Positions 9,037-18,241 of a stretch of 64,000 nt of DNA are shown piece by piece. The stretch comes from Novosphingobium ovatum (GTDB taxonomy: Bacteria > Pseudomonadota > Alphaproteobacteria > Sphingomonadales > Sphingomonadaceae): NCBI RefSeq assembly GCF_009909235.1, contig NZ_JAAAPO010000001.1, positions 186,001 through 250,000 on the forward strand, read 5' to 3'. Made by a program: the position numbers and the translations under genes. Below the pieces are notes generated by a model. The model was given only the letters and a program-made list of their open reading frames with translations, had not been told where the DNA came from and made no database searches. Positions within the stretch are counted from its first letter, which is position 1. Every line of letters begins with the position of its first letter.

Positions 9037-9216
9037 GCACCAGACCTTGTCGACATATTGGGGGCAATATCCGCCTTGATAAGCGTTATCACGTACGTCC
9101 TTGCCGCCGGTGCGGGAAGAGGGATTTTCGGGTGGGGGTGGCGATTGACGGCCCGTGATCGGCTGGCGCTGATTCCCGACCTGTACAAGATTGCCAATAT
9201 GGCCTAGCGGACAGGC

Positions 9217-9942
9217 ATGAATTCTGGACCGGAAACCCTGCCCCCTGGCCGCGCCAGTGCGGAGCGCATTCTGACGATCCTGTCTTGTTTTGAGCGTGGC
9301 GATGAGGCGCTCAGTCTGGCCGAAATCACGCGCCGCACCGAATTGGTGAAAAGCACGGTCCTGCGCCTGTCAGTCGCGCTTTTGGATAGCGGATTTTTGG
9401 TGCGCGACATTCATGGCGACTATCGTCTGGGGCCCGAAATCGCGCGGCTCAATCTGATCTACACCGAAGCGATGCGGATGGAGCACTATATCATTCCGGT
9501 GCTGCAATCGTTGGTGGAGCATACCGGCGAGACCGCGTCGATCTATATACGCCACGGCAGCTATCGACTGTGCCAATACAGGGTGAACTCACCGCATCAA
9601 CTGGGCGTGCACAAGCAGCCGGGTGACGTGCGCCCGATGGATGAAGCCTCCTCGGCGATTATCCTGCGCAATTTTGGCGACAATGGTGAGCACAAGGTGG
9701 CAATCAAGCTGCCCTTGTTTACCGAAGGGGCGTCCGATCCCTATGCCGCGTCGATGTCGATCCCGGTGTTTCAGGGCGGCGGGGCGATGCTGGGCGCGCT
9801 GGTGTTGGCAGGCCCGTGCAATCGCCTGAATGCGGAGCGCGCCGAACAATACAGTGATCTGATGCTCTCGTCCGCGCTGTCGCTCAGCCGGCAATTAGGC
9901 GGGGAGGCGGCATTCCTGCGCGCCTTGCAGGCGCCCGCCTGA
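9217..9942 (+). CDS. IclR-family transcriptional regulator
   Basis: This 241-aa protein has an N-terminal winged helix (ASAERILTILSCFERGDEAL, then LAEITRRTELVKSTVLRLS) and a C-terminal IclR effector domain (GETASIYIRHGSYRLCQYRV, then MDEASSAIIL). IclR proteins usually sense aromatic or organic acids. It is convergent with the dehydrogenase/aldolase pair, 16 bases away, and divergent from the LuxR gene. It is a plausible local regulator of the 10-22 kb locus, though no binding site is proven. Confidence 0.88.
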   Translation: MNSGPETLPPGRASAERILTILSCFERGDEALSLAEITRRTELVKSTVLRLSVALLDSGFLVRDIHGDYRLGPEIARLNLIYTEAMRMEHYIIPVLQSLVEHTGETASIYIRHGSYRLCQYRVNSPHQLGVHKQPGDVRPMDEASSAIILRNFGDNGEHKVAIKLPLFTEGASDPYAASMSIPVFQGGGAMLGALVLAGPCNRLNAERAEQYSDLMLSSALSLSRQLGGEAAFLRALQAPA

Positions 9943-9958
9943 TCCCCCGCCATGCGTT

Positions 9959-10933
9959 TTAGCCCGCGATCGCGTTGACCGCCACCGCGCGTTCAATGTC
10001 GCGTCCGGCCAGATGGTCCAGCACCTGCTGCATCACCATCGTGCCCACCCGCTGCCCGGCCTCGATGGTGCTGGCACCGATATGCGGGCTGATTACCAGA
10101 TTGGATAAGCCGCGGACCCGTTCGGAAAGTTCGGGCGGTTCGACCGGGAACGTGTCCAGCCCCGCGCCGCCGATCTGCTTGCCTTCCAATGCGTCCGCCA
10201 GCGCTTCCAGATCAATCAGCCCGCCGCGCGCGGTGTTCACCAGAATGGCCCCCGGCTTCATCAACGCCAGCTTGTCCGCGCTGATCATGTTGCGCGTGGC
10301 GGGCGTCAATGGACAATGCAGGCTGACCACATCGCTGGTGGCCAACAACTGATCCAGCGAGTCCACCCGCCGGTAGTCCAGTGGCGCATCCTGCGGCAGG
10401 GCCGGATCAAACACCTGCACAGCCATATCCAGCGCCGCGCAGATCCGCGCCAGCGCATGGCCAATCGCGCCTAGCCCCACAACGCCCAACACCTTGCCGT
10501 TCAGTTCGCTGCCCATGAAAAAGGCTTTGTCCCAATGGCCGGAACGGATGCGCGCGTCCTGATAGGCGATGCCCCGCGCCACCCCCAAAATCAGGGCCAG
10601 CGCATGTTCCGCCACCGAGATCGCATTGGCCCCGCGCGCAATCGTCACCAGAATGTTGCGCCGTGTGGCGGCGGCCACATCAATCGTGTCATAGCCTACG
10701 CCGTGCTTGGCGATAATGCGCAGATTGGGCGCGTTGGCCATGGCCGCTTCGGTCACTTCACCCAGACGCAGGATGATCGCGTCGGGGTTGTTCTCCTGCA
10801 TGAAGCGTTCCAGATCGGGCCCACGCAAATAGGTGTCGGTGGTGGTGACACGCGCGCCTGCCTCTTGGGCCAACGCCATCGCCTGAGGGGCGAGGGCGCG
10901 GCCAAAGATCGCGATATGTGGGGCCGCCATCAT
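9959..10933 (-). CDS. D-isomer-specific 2-hydroxyacid dehydrogenase
   Basis: This NAD(P)-dependent dehydrogenase of the 3-phosphoglycerate dehydrogenase family is about 324 aa. The Rossmann motif is GVVGLGAIGHALARI. The catalytic Arg is in VNTARGGLID, the Glu follows in the region around LDTFPVEPPE, and the His is in VISPHIGAST. It lacks the ACT domain of long SerA forms, so serine biosynthesis is not the likely role. The start at 10933 overlaps the stop of the upstream aldolase gene by 4 bases (ATGA), which implies coupled translation. It probably reduces or oxidises a product of that aldolase. Confidence 0.86.
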   Translation of the reverse strand: MMAAPHIAIFGRALAPQAMALAQEAGARVTTTDTYLRGPDLERFMQENNPDAIILRLGEVTEAAMANAPNLRIIAKHGVGYDTIDVAAATRRNILVTIARGANAISVAEHALALILGVARGIAYQDARIRSGHWDKAFFMGSELNGKVLGVVGLGAIGHALARICAALDMAVQVFDPALPQDAPLDYRRVDSLDQLLATSDVVSLHCPLTPATRNMISADKLALMKPGAILVNTARGGLIDLEALADALEGKQIGGAGLDTFPVEPPELSERVRGLSNLVISPHIGASTIEAGQRVGTMVMQQVLDHLAGRDIERAVAVNAIAG

Positions 10934-11613
10934 GCGCCTTCGACGCCGGGGCAGTTGATCGCGCGCAAGGCCTTGTCCACCCATGCCCGCTGGTTTTCGC
11001 CGCGCGCAATGGCGGCCAGTTGCGCTTCCTCGGCCTGATGCTTGGCCGATGCGGCGCGATAGATCGCATCGACCTCGTCCTGCGGCACGGCGACCAGCCC
11101 ATCCAGATCACCCACCATCAGATCGCCAGGGTGGATCACCATGCCATCCAGCGAGATCGGCACATTCACCTCGCCCGGCCCGTCCTTGTACGGCCCGCGA
11201 TGGGTGACACCGGCGGCAAAGATCGGAAAATTGCCCTCAGAGATCGCCGCATAGTCACGCACCGCGCCATTGATGACGATGCCCGCCACCCCCTTGTACC
11301 GGGCATAGGCAATCATCAATTCACCGATTAGCGCATTGGTCAGGTCACCGCCCGCATCCACCACGATGACATCGCCCGGCACGGCCATGTCCAGCGCCTT
11401 GTGCACCATCAGGTTGTCACCCGGTCGGGTCCGCACGGTCAGCGCCGGACCGATCAGCACGCCTTCGCGGTGCAGGGGGCGCAGACGCGCCCCCCCTGCC
11501 GACATGCGGCTCATCACATCGCTGATGTTGGCGACCGGCAGCGTGCGAAACCGCTCGACGTCGGCAAGGCTGACGGCAGATTCGCGCTGCTTTACGCACA
11601 ATCCAGTCATCAT
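10930..11613 (-). CDS. RraA-family aldolase/decarboxylase (HMG/CHA aldolase-like)
   Basis: This is a 227-aa member of the RraA fold that includes 4-hydroxy-4-methyl-2-oxoglutarate/4-carboxy-4-hydroxy-2-oxoadipate aldolases. The signature GGDLTNALIGELM followed by GIVINGAVRD supplies the usual metal and oxyanion residues. Such enzymes release pyruvate or oxaloacetate in the last steps of aromatic-acid breakdown. The gene is translationally coupled to the 2-hydroxyacid dehydrogenase. A regulator-of-RNase-E function is unlikely in this catabolic setting. Confidence 0.82.
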   Translation of the reverse strand: MMTGLCVKQRESAVSLADVERFRTLPVANISDVMSRMSAGGARLRPLHREGVLIGPALTVRTRPGDNLMVHKALDMAVPGDVIVVDAGGDLTNALIGELMIAYARYKGVAGIVINGAVRDYAAISEGNFPIFAAGVTHRGPYKDGPGEVNVPISLDGMVIHPGDLMVGDLDGLVAVPQDEVDAIYRAASAKHQAEEAQLAAIARGENQRAWVDKALRAINCPGVEGA

Positions 11614-11644
11614 TTCATTCCACTTCTACAGGGGGCAGGTAAGG

Positions 11645-14455
11645 TCAGTATTTGAAACGCGCGCCGACGCGGAACGTGCGACCGATCACGTCATGCAGGA
11701 ACGCATTGAACGCGACCGGCACGTTGGCATTTTCGGGGGCGATGGGCGGCGCATTGTCCAAAATGTTGCGCACGTTCAGGAACAACTCGATTTCCGACCC
11801 GCTCATCTTCGGCTTGAAGCTGATCTGGCCGTCGAAATAGACCTGTGCGGAAACATTCTGGAGATCGACGACCGCCGGGCCGCGCGTCACGTCATACGCG
11901 CCGCCACCAACATAGCGGGCCTGCAGGAAGCCGCCGACCGTTTCGCCCTGATAGTTGAACTGGGCTACCCCGCGCCAACGCGGATAGGGGTTGACGCCAG
12001 CCTCGCCCGCGCGGTCAATCGGCGCACCGCCCGGCGTGGTGGTCTCTTGTTTTGCCAGATAGGTGGCCACGGCGCGCAGCGTGACATTGCCCTTTAGCCC
12101 CAACAGGCCATTGGGGGCGCTATAGCCCACTTCGAAATCGATACCGCGCGTTTTGGCCGATGCCAGATTGATGGGCAACGCCGAGAAGCTGGTGATGTTG
12201 CCCGCTGTGTCGCGCGTGAACAGGGCGCAGGCCGCCGCCGTGCCGACATAGCATTGATCCACCGCCGTTTGCGCCGCGATGTTGTCAATGGCCGAGGCAA
12301 TGCTGATGTCGTAAAAATCGACCGACAGGTTCAGATGCGGCACCCATGACGGGCTATAGACCGCGCCAAAGGTCAGCGTGTCGGCGATTTCCGGCTTCAA
12401 CCCGGCATTGCCCGAATTGTTTTGCAGGATGCCGGTGACGCGGACATTGCTCTTGAACGGATCGTTGACCGAGGCAATGCTCTGGCGACCGGCTTGATAC
12501 AGTTCGGACAGGTTGGGCGCGCGAATGTCACGCGAGCGGGTGCCGCGCAGGCGCAGATCATCGAACGGCTTGTACGAGAGGCCCAGCTTCCAGGTCTTGA
12601 CGGTGCCGCTGGTGCTGTAATCGGTCACACGCCCGGCTGCGTTCAATTCCAGTTCGCGGATCAGGGGTAGATCCTTGGCCAGCGGGGCAATGATTTCGAC
12701 AAAGCCCTCCTTGACGTTGTACCGGCCGCTCCACGGGTTGGGATTGCCCAGCAGGAAGGCCCCGGTGGGCGACAGGGCGTCGGTGGTCACATTGACCTTT
12801 TCTGAACGGTATTCGCCGCCAATGGCAAAGCGGATCGGCCCGGCCCAGCCGTTGGCCAAAGGCCCCGACACCGCAAACGAGCCGACATCGGCGTCAATCG
12901 TGGCGTGCGACCAGCTGACCCCGCGCGTGTAATCGAGCGCCGCGTTGGACGGCGAGCCTTCGCCAAAGACGTTGAACGGGACGCAGCCATTGGTGGGGTT
13001 GGTCAGGCTGGAGCGGCAGACGATCTGACCGGTGCTCGGGCTGACCACGGCATCGATGGCAGAGTTGAAGCGAGCGGTGATTTCGTCATTCATCGTCGCA
13101 TTGGTTTGATAGGTTCGCCCGCGCAGGTAATAGGCGTTCCACGACAGACCCGCGATGGTGCCCTTGGCGCCGATGGTGCCCTGCATCGTGTCGCTGTCGC
13201 CGCGCGTGACGATAAAGCCGCGCTCACGCGAAAAACGGAGCATGGTGAGCGAGGTGACACCCACCGCTTGCATTTGATTGCGGATGGCATCTGGCAGGAA
13301 GGCGTTGTCGCGCTGGATCGTGAAGGGGTTGGCGGTTTGGCGGCGGTTATAGGTGTTGTTCACGGTCGATGAGGAGCGACCATACATCGCATCGGCATAC
13401 AGGCTCAGCGCGTCCGAGACATCGAAGCCGACATGGACATAACCGCTGCCGCGCTCCAGCGGACGGTTGATTTCCTGAATGTTTTCGGTCGGAACGCCAT
13501 CGCCTCCCACCTGCTGCGTGCTGGTGGTATAGGTGCCGTAATTATAGGCCGCCGCCACGCCGCCAGGCATGAACTGGATACCCTTGAACAGGGCGTTGTT
13601 TGCGGCGGTGCCGCCATTGCCCCCGATAATCAGGCCGCCATACGTGCCCACGGTCAACACATTCGGCTTGAGCACAAGCGTGGGCGTGCCGCTGGGGTTG
13701 TTGATCAAGCCCCACCCCTGGCTGGCCCATGGGCGCGCGCTCGGGGCAACGCCATCATTTCGGAAATATTCGCCGCTGACCAGAATATGGCCGCGCCCTT
13801 CGGCAAATTTCAGGCCGGCGGACAAGGTGGCGCGGATCTCGCGGTTGTCGCCTTCCTGTGCCAGCCCGTAATTGATCTCGCCCTTCAGGCCGGTGAACTT
13901 TTTGTCCAGAATGAAGTTGACGACGCCCGCCACCGCGTCAGACCCATAGGCGGCCGATGCGCCACCGGTGACAACCTCGACTCGCTGAACCACGGCCGAG
14001 GGCAGGATGTTCGCGTCGACACTGCCTGTCAGGCTGGAGGACACCATGCGGCGTCCGTCAAACAGCGTCAGCGTACGGGTGGGCCCCAGTGAGCGCAGAT
14101 TCAGGAAGCTTTGCCCGACACGGGATGAGCCGGAATTGCGCTGTGGCCCCGAAGTATTGGTCAGGGACGGCAATTGGCGCAGCGATTCCGCCAGCGTCGA
14201 GGGGGCGGCTTTGGTCAATTGCTCGGCACCCATGACCGTTACGGGGGTAGGGGCGGTAAAGCCGGCACGCGCGATGCGCGACCCCGTCACAACGATGTCG
14301 GGTGCCGTCGGCTCGGCCGGGCGGGTCGGCGCGGCGGCAGGTGCGGCACTGTCCTGTTCGGCGGCATGGGCGAGCGAGGTGCCGCTCAGGCTGGCGGCCA
14401 ATGCGATCAGCGACGCGCAGGGAACGGCGGTCAGCCGGTTACGAATGGAAAACAT
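11645..14455 (-). CDS. TonB-dependent receptor (936 aa, paralogue of 18242-21052)
   Basis: This is an outer-membrane receptor with a signal peptide ending near SLAHA, a TonB-box/plug start (DIVVTGSRIARAGF), plug motifs (LRSLGPTRTLTLFDGRRM, GGASAAYGSDAVAGVVNFIL) and a C-terminal barrel strand ending FKY. An ATG lies 7 codons upstream, but the ATG at 14455 follows AGGAGAGG. Its length equals that of the receptor at 18242 and the plug regions match nearly residue for residue, so the two are local duplicates. It lies immediately downstream of the ACS-type MFS gene and upstream of the aldolase pair, on the same strand. Confidence 0.93.
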   Translation of the reverse strand: MFSIRNRLTAVPCASLIALAASLSGTSLAHAAEQDSAAPAAAPTRPAEPTAPDIVVTGSRIARAGFTAPTPVTVMGAEQLTKAAPSTLAESLRQLPSLTNTSGPQRNSGSSRVGQSFLNLRSLGPTRTLTLFDGRRMVSSSLTGSVDANILPSAVVQRVEVVTGGASAAYGSDAVAGVVNFILDKKFTGLKGEINYGLAQEGDNREIRATLSAGLKFAEGRGHILVSGEYFRNDGVAPSARPWASQGWGLINNPSGTPTLVLKPNVLTVGTYGGLIIGGNGGTAANNALFKGIQFMPGGVAAAYNYGTYTTSTQQVGGDGVPTENIQEINRPLERGSGYVHVGFDVSDALSLYADAMYGRSSSTVNNTYNRRQTANPFTIQRDNAFLPDAIRNQMQAVGVTSLTMLRFSRERGFIVTRGDSDTMQGTIGAKGTIAGLSWNAYYLRGRTYQTNATMNDEITARFNSAIDAVVSPSTGQIVCRSSLTNPTNGCVPFNVFGEGSPSNAALDYTRGVSWSHATIDADVGSFAVSGPLANGWAGPIRFAIGGEYRSEKVNVTTDALSPTGAFLLGNPNPWSGRYNVKEGFVEIIAPLAKDLPLIRELELNAAGRVTDYSTSGTVKTWKLGLSYKPFDDLRLRGTRSRDIRAPNLSELYQAGRQSIASVNDPFKSNVRVTGILQNNSGNAGLKPEIADTLTFGAVYSPSWVPHLNLSVDFYDISIASAIDNIAAQTAVDQCYVGTAAACALFTRDTAGNITSFSALPINLASAKTRGIDFEVGYSAPNGLLGLKGNVTLRAVATYLAKQETTTPGGAPIDRAGEAGVNPYPRWRGVAQFNYQGETVGGFLQARYVGGGAYDVTRGPAVVDLQNVSAQVYFDGQISFKPKMSGSEIELFLNVRNILDNAPPIAPENANVPVAFNAFLHDVIGRTFRVGARFKY

Positions 14456-14497
14456 CGTCCTCTCCTGATTTCTCAATCTACGTGTTTGAAAATTTGT

Positions 14498-15796
14498 TTA
14501 GATTTTGGCTGGCGCTAATGCCGCCGTCTGGGCTGAACGCGCCACGGCCAGGATCGAGAGCGCGCTGGCCACCGCCAATGCCGCCAGCGGCGCAAGCGCC
14601 AGCGCATAGCTGTGCGTCGCATCGTAAACCCAGCCATACAGGTTCACCATGATCGCTCCGCCGATCAGATTTGACGTTGCATTGATCGCCGCGATGCCCA
14701 CAGCCGCCTCTGACGGTTTCAGCCAGCCCGAGGCCAGGCTCCAGAACGGGCCCTTGAAGCAATAGGCCCCCGCCAAAGCGCCGGTCAGCAACACCACCAC
14801 CATCACCAGACCGCTCGACAGCGAGATGAGCAGCGCGCTCAGCGCGATCAGCAGCAGGGGAATGGCGGTGTGCCAGCCCCGCTCGTTCTGGCGGTCAGAG
14901 CTGTAGCCCCACAGGACCATCGCGATCGTTGCCACGCCATAGGGAATGGAATTGACCAGACCCGTGGCAAAATCCGTAAGGCCAAAGGATTTGAGGAATT
15001 GGGGCTGCCACACCCCCAGCACCGAACCCGACGCCGAGGCGCCGCAACAGGCCAGCACCAGCGCCCAGAACTGAGGCCTTTTCAACAGCGCCCATTTGGA
15101 CACCGTGGGTCCGGCGACCGGAGCGTTGGCGGGCGTGAGCGCTTGGCGCAGCCACGCGCGCTCGTCATCGGTCAGCCAACGGGCCTGATCCGGGCGATCT
15201 GACAGCCAGAACAGGCACGCAACCCCCAGCACGGTTGCTGGCAGGCCCTCTACGATGAACAGCCACTGCCAACCTTGCAGCCCCAGCGCGCCATCGAGCG
15301 ACAAGAGCGCGCCGGACAGGGGCGACGAGATGAAGCTGGCCACCGGAATGCCCACGGCAAACATCGCCAGCACCCGCCCGCGATAGGCCGACGGCATCCA
15401 ATAGGTCAGATACAGCACGATGCCGGGGAAAAAGCCCGCCTCTGCAGCGCCAAGGATCAGGCGCAGCGCATAAAAGGAGGTTGGCCCTGTCACCAGTGCG
15501 GTCGCCGCCGAGACAAGCCCCCATGTGATCATGATGCGCGCGATCCAGCGCCGCGCGCCAAAACGTTCCAGCGCCAGATTGCTGGGCACTTCCAGCGCGA
15601 AATAGGAAACAAAGAACAGGCTGGCGCCAAAGCCGAACTGGACCTTGGTCAGGCCGATGTCCGCGCTCATCTGTAGCGAGGCCATGCCGACATTGGTGCG
15701 ATCGATCAGGGCCAGCAAATAGCAGGCGACAAGGAACGGCAAAAGGCGCCAGCGCACCTTCTTCATCACCGCTCGTTCCATGGCGTAATCGGACAA
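14498..15796 (-). CDS. MFS transporter, ACS family (organic-acid type)
   Basis: This 432-aa, 12-helix permease has the family N-terminus VRWRLLPFLVACYLLALIDR followed by TNVGMASL, and LGAAEAGFFPGIVLYLTYWM in helix 4. These features are typical of phthalate, tartrate or 4-hydroxyphenylacetate carriers. The start is a TTG at 15796 with GGGAGAG 6 bases upstream; the ATG five codons later lacks such a site. It is followed by the TBDR at 14455 and is divergent from the hydrolase pair across a 170-base region holding a palindromic site. It probably moves the periplasmic product into the cell. Confidence 0.87.
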   Translation of the reverse strand: MSDYAMERAVMKKVRWRLLPFLVACYLLALIDRTNVGMASLQMSADIGLTKVQFGFGASLFFVSYFALEVPSNLALERFGARRWIARIMITWGLVSAATALVTGPTSFYALRLILGAAEAGFFPGIVLYLTYWMPSAYRGRVLAMFAVGIPVASFISSPLSGALLSLDGALGLQGWQWLFIVEGLPATVLGVACLFWLSDRPDQARWLTDDERAWLRQALTPANAPVAGPTVSKWALLKRPQFWALVLACCGASASGSVLGVWQPQFLKSFGLTDFATGLVNSIPYGVATIAMVLWGYSSDRQNERGWHTAIPLLLIALSALLISLSSGLVMVVVLLTGALAGAYCFKGPFWSLASGWLKPSEAAVGIAAINATSNLIGGAIMVNLYGWVYDATHSYALALAPLAALAVASALSILAVARSAQTAALAPAKI

Positions 15797-15858
15797 GGCA
15801 TCTCTCCCATCGCCACATGTGGCGGCATTGTTCTGACTGCTGCAAGCGATAGCCTATT

Positions 15859-15875
15859 TTGCAATGGCGTTGCAA
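15859..15875. promoter_or_regulatory. candidate operator TTGCAA-N5-TTGCAA
   Basis: Two copies of the self-complementary TTGCAA (15859-15864, 15870-15875) are separated by 5 bases in the region between the divergent MFS gene and the metallo-hydrolase pair. A variant with the same spacing lies at 18143-18159 ahead of the second 936-aa receptor. Confidence 0.4.
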
Positions 15876-15966
15876 TATAGAAAATTCAGCGGTAAACCAC
15901 CCAAGGCCGGGCAACACCGGCATGGAGAGAATGCGCCGATCACGCGCCGTCAGGAAGGTTGGGGAC

Positions 15967-17061
15967 ATGCATAGGGAATTGCGAGCCATACGTGGCAAAT
16001 GGCTGCTGGGATTGGGTCTGGCTTGTGCCGGGCTGGCAGGGCCGGTTCTGGCGTCGGGTGACATCCCGCCGGCGCGTCAGGGCCGGGCGGATGCCGCGCG
16101 GATCAACACCCCCAATGGTGGCCGTCAGGAGATTCGCAACCGTCAGGACATGGAGCGCCTGAGTGGCTATACCGCGCCGGGGGCCAAGGCCTATGCCGCG
16201 ATGGCCGCTGACGCCAGCGCCGGACAGTGGCCAGTTACGCTGTTTTACCGTTGCCGCAATGTGCCGGGCGGCAGCGCCATTCACGCGCCGATGCCTCAAC
16301 CAATCGAGGTGTTCGACGGCGTGTATTCCATCGGCGATGACGCCAACAATGTCTGGGCGATCGACACCGCCGAGGGCATCATTCTGATCGACGCTTTGTC
16401 GAACGAGGAAGATGCCAAGAGGGTCATCGTCGAGAACATGCGCAAGCTGAAGCTTGACCCCGCTCGGATTCGCTACATTTTGATTACCCACAACCACGGC
16501 GACCACTATGGTGGCGCGGCCTATCTCAAGTCGCTGTCGGGCGCGCATCTGGCCATGAGCCGCGAGGATTGGGAGGGTAAGGCGTTGGGCGCGCCGATGC
16601 CGGTCAAGGCCGCCGATGACTTCTATTTGACCGATGGGCAAAAGATTACGCTGGGCGGGCGCACGATCTCGGTTGTGCTGACGCCGGGGCATACGCCGGG
16701 CACGGTGTCCTTGGTTTTCCCGGTGACGGACAAGGGTCAGCCTCATGTCGCATCGCTGTTTGGTGGTCAGGGATCGCCTAAGAATCTGGCCGCATTGCAA
16801 CAGTTCCGTAAATCGCTCGACCATTTTGCCGATGTGACCGATGCGATGCAGGCCGATGTGGTCCTGTCCAATCACACCGTGGGCGATGACGGCCTGACCA
16901 AGGTTGCCCTGTTGGCCAAGCGCAAGCCGGGGCAGCCCAATCCCTATGTGGCGGGGCGCGAGGGCGTGATCCGCTATAGCGCGCTGTGGCAGGCCTGTCT
17001 GAGCGCCGACATCGACCAGATCGCATGGAATGCGGCCGCCAGACCCGATGCGGTCAAGTGA
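15967..17061 (+). CDS. exported metallo-beta-lactamase-fold hydrolase (subclass B3-like) 1
   Basis: This 364-aa protein has an N-terminal signal sequence (GKWLLGLGLACAGLAGPVLA), so it should act in the periplasm. The zinc motif is THNHGDHYGG (HxHxDH), the next His is in LTPGHTPGT and a late His is in VLSNHTVGDD. This is the arrangement of B3 beta-lactamases and related lactonases or esterases. The ATG at 15967 has AGGAAGG about 8 bases upstream. It is followed after 17 bases by a paralogue. Location beside TonB receptors suggests hydrolysis of an imported nutrient rather than antibiotic resistance; this is inference. Confidence 0.85.
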   Translation: MHRELRAIRGKWLLGLGLACAGLAGPVLASGDIPPARQGRADAARINTPNGGRQEIRNRQDMERLSGYTAPGAKAYAAMAADASAGQWPVTLFYRCRNVPGGSAIHAPMPQPIEVFDGVYSIGDDANNVWAIDTAEGIILIDALSNEEDAKRVIVENMRKLKLDPARIRYILITHNHGDHYGGAAYLKSLSGAHLAMSREDWEGKALGAPMPVKAADDFYLTDGQKITLGGRTISVVLTPGHTPGTVSLVFPVTDKGQPHVASLFGGQGSPKNLAALQQFRKSLDHFADVTDAMQADVVLSNHTVGDDGLTKVALLAKRKPGQPNPYVAGREGVIRYSALWQACLSADIDQIAWNAAARPDAVK

Positions 17062-17078
17062 GGGAAGGGAGCTAGACA

Positions 17079-18095
17079 ATGGCAATCCGTAAACACGCAG
17101 GTCTGATCGCGACCTCGGTTGTGGCTCTGACCGCTTTGGCGGTGGGCGGTGGCGCGGTGGCACAGGCGCCTCATGCCCGCACCACGCCCAAGCCGGTGCG
17201 CACCTATCAAGACCTTGAGCGCGAAACCGGCCTCAAGACCCCAGCCGGACTGGCCTTTGGGCGTATGGCGGTGGATGTGGCTGGAAAGGACTGGCCTGAT
17301 ACGGTGTCCTTTCGCTGCTATTCCAATGGTGGCCATGTGGAATCCGGCCTGAAAGCGCCACCGGCGACCAAGGTGTTCGACAATGTCTATTATCTCGGCG
17401 ATGCTGATGTGTCGTCATGGGCAATCAAGACAAGCCAAGGCATCATCCTGATCGACGCGTTGACGACCGAGGCGGACGCGCAGCGGTTGGTGGTGGACGG
17501 GCTGCGCTCGGTCGGTCTGGATGCGCGTGACATTCGGTATATTCTCGTCACCCACGAACATTTCGACCATTTCGGCGGCGCCAGCCTGCTCAAGCGTCTG
17601 TCAGGCGCCAAGATTGGTATGAGCGAGGTCGCGTGGCAGGGGCTTGCCCGTCAGAAGGCCAAGGAGGGTTCGCCGATCCCCGAGCGTGATCTGGTGCTGG
17701 AGGATGGGGCGAAAATCATGCTGGGCGATACCAGTGTGACCGCTGTGCTGACGCCGGGGCATACGCCGGGCACGATGTCCTTCATCTATCCCGCCCGCTT
17801 GAATGGTGTGGAGCATATGGCGGCGACATGGGGCGGTAACGGCTTTCCCTCGGCGATCAAGGATCGCTTTACCTTTCTGGAATCGATCGAACATTTTGCC
17901 GGTTACACGGCAAAGGCCGGTGTTGATGTGGAACTGTCGATTCATGGCGACAACGATGATCTGATCGGGCGGCTGGAGCGTTTGCGCGCCGGCAAGGGCA
18001 ATAGTTTCGTGGCCGGCCGTGAGCGCTATTTGCGGTTCGAGGAGGTCTACCGGCTTTGCAGCCGTGCCCGCATGGCGGACCGGGGCGACTTTTAA
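17079..18095 (+). CDS. exported metallo-beta-lactamase-fold hydrolase (subclass B3-like) 2
   Basis: This 338-aa paralogue of the preceding gene has a signal peptide ending near AVAQA. The zinc ligands are in THEHFDHFGG and LTPGHTPGT, with a late His in ELSIHGDNDD. A strong ribosome site (GGGAAGGGAGC) precedes the ATG. The conserved LTPGHTPGT block and shared tails show that the two arose by duplication, while their active-site surroundings differ (HNHGDHYGG against HEHFDHFGG), so they may act on different bonds or stereoisomers. A perfect 12-bp terminator stem follows. Confidence 0.85.
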   Translation: MAIRKHAGLIATSVVALTALAVGGGAVAQAPHARTTPKPVRTYQDLERETGLKTPAGLAFGRMAVDVAGKDWPDTVSFRCYSNGGHVESGLKAPPATKVFDNVYYLGDADVSSWAIKTSQGIILIDALTTEADAQRLVVDGLRSVGLDARDIRYILVTHEHFDHFGGASLLKRLSGAKIGMSEVAWQGLARQKAKEGSPIPERDLVLEDGAKIMLGDTSVTAVLTPGHTPGTMSFIYPARLNGVEHMAATWGGNGFPSAIKDRFTFLESIEHFAGYTAKAGVDVELSIHGDNDDLIGRLERLRAGKGNSFVAGRERYLRFEEVYRLCSRARMADRGDF

Positions 18096-18106
18096 AACAG
18101 CGTATT

Positions 18107-18142
18107 GGGCAGAGGGGGGGAAGTCCCCCTCTGCCCTCATTT
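18107..18142 (+). terminator. rho-independent terminator of the hydrolase pair
   Basis: Perfect 12-bp arms GGGCAGAGGGGG (18107-18118) and CCCCCTCTGCCC (18125-18136) have a 6-base loop, followed by TCATTT. Confidence 0.7.
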
Positions 18143-18159
18143 ATGCAACGACATTGCGT
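18143..18159. promoter_or_regulatory. candidate operator ATGCAA-N5-TTGCGT
   Basis: The site has the same spacing and core (TGCAA-N5-TTGC) as the one at 15859-15875. It lies directly after the terminator and about 85 bases ahead of the TBDR start, where the promoter is expected. Confidence 0.35.
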
Positions 18160-18241
18160 TTTAATGGAATCGGCGTTATGCAGGCCAAAGAGGTGATCAT
18201 CGCCGGTAAAGGTGACGACCCTGCCTAGGGAGGCATGCCTG

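Noticed and set aside
10930-11613. Regulator of RNase E activity (RraA proper)
   Set aside because: Its coupling to a 2-hydroxyacid dehydrogenase in a catabolic cluster and the aldolase-type signature favour an HMG/CHA aldolase-like enzyme.
15967-18095. Antibiotic-resistance metallo-beta-lactamases
   Set aside because: The fold and zinc motif fit subclass B3, but two diverged exported copies beside TonB receptors, a cyclase and an organic-acid transporter favour a catabolic role. No resistance claim is supported by sequence alone.
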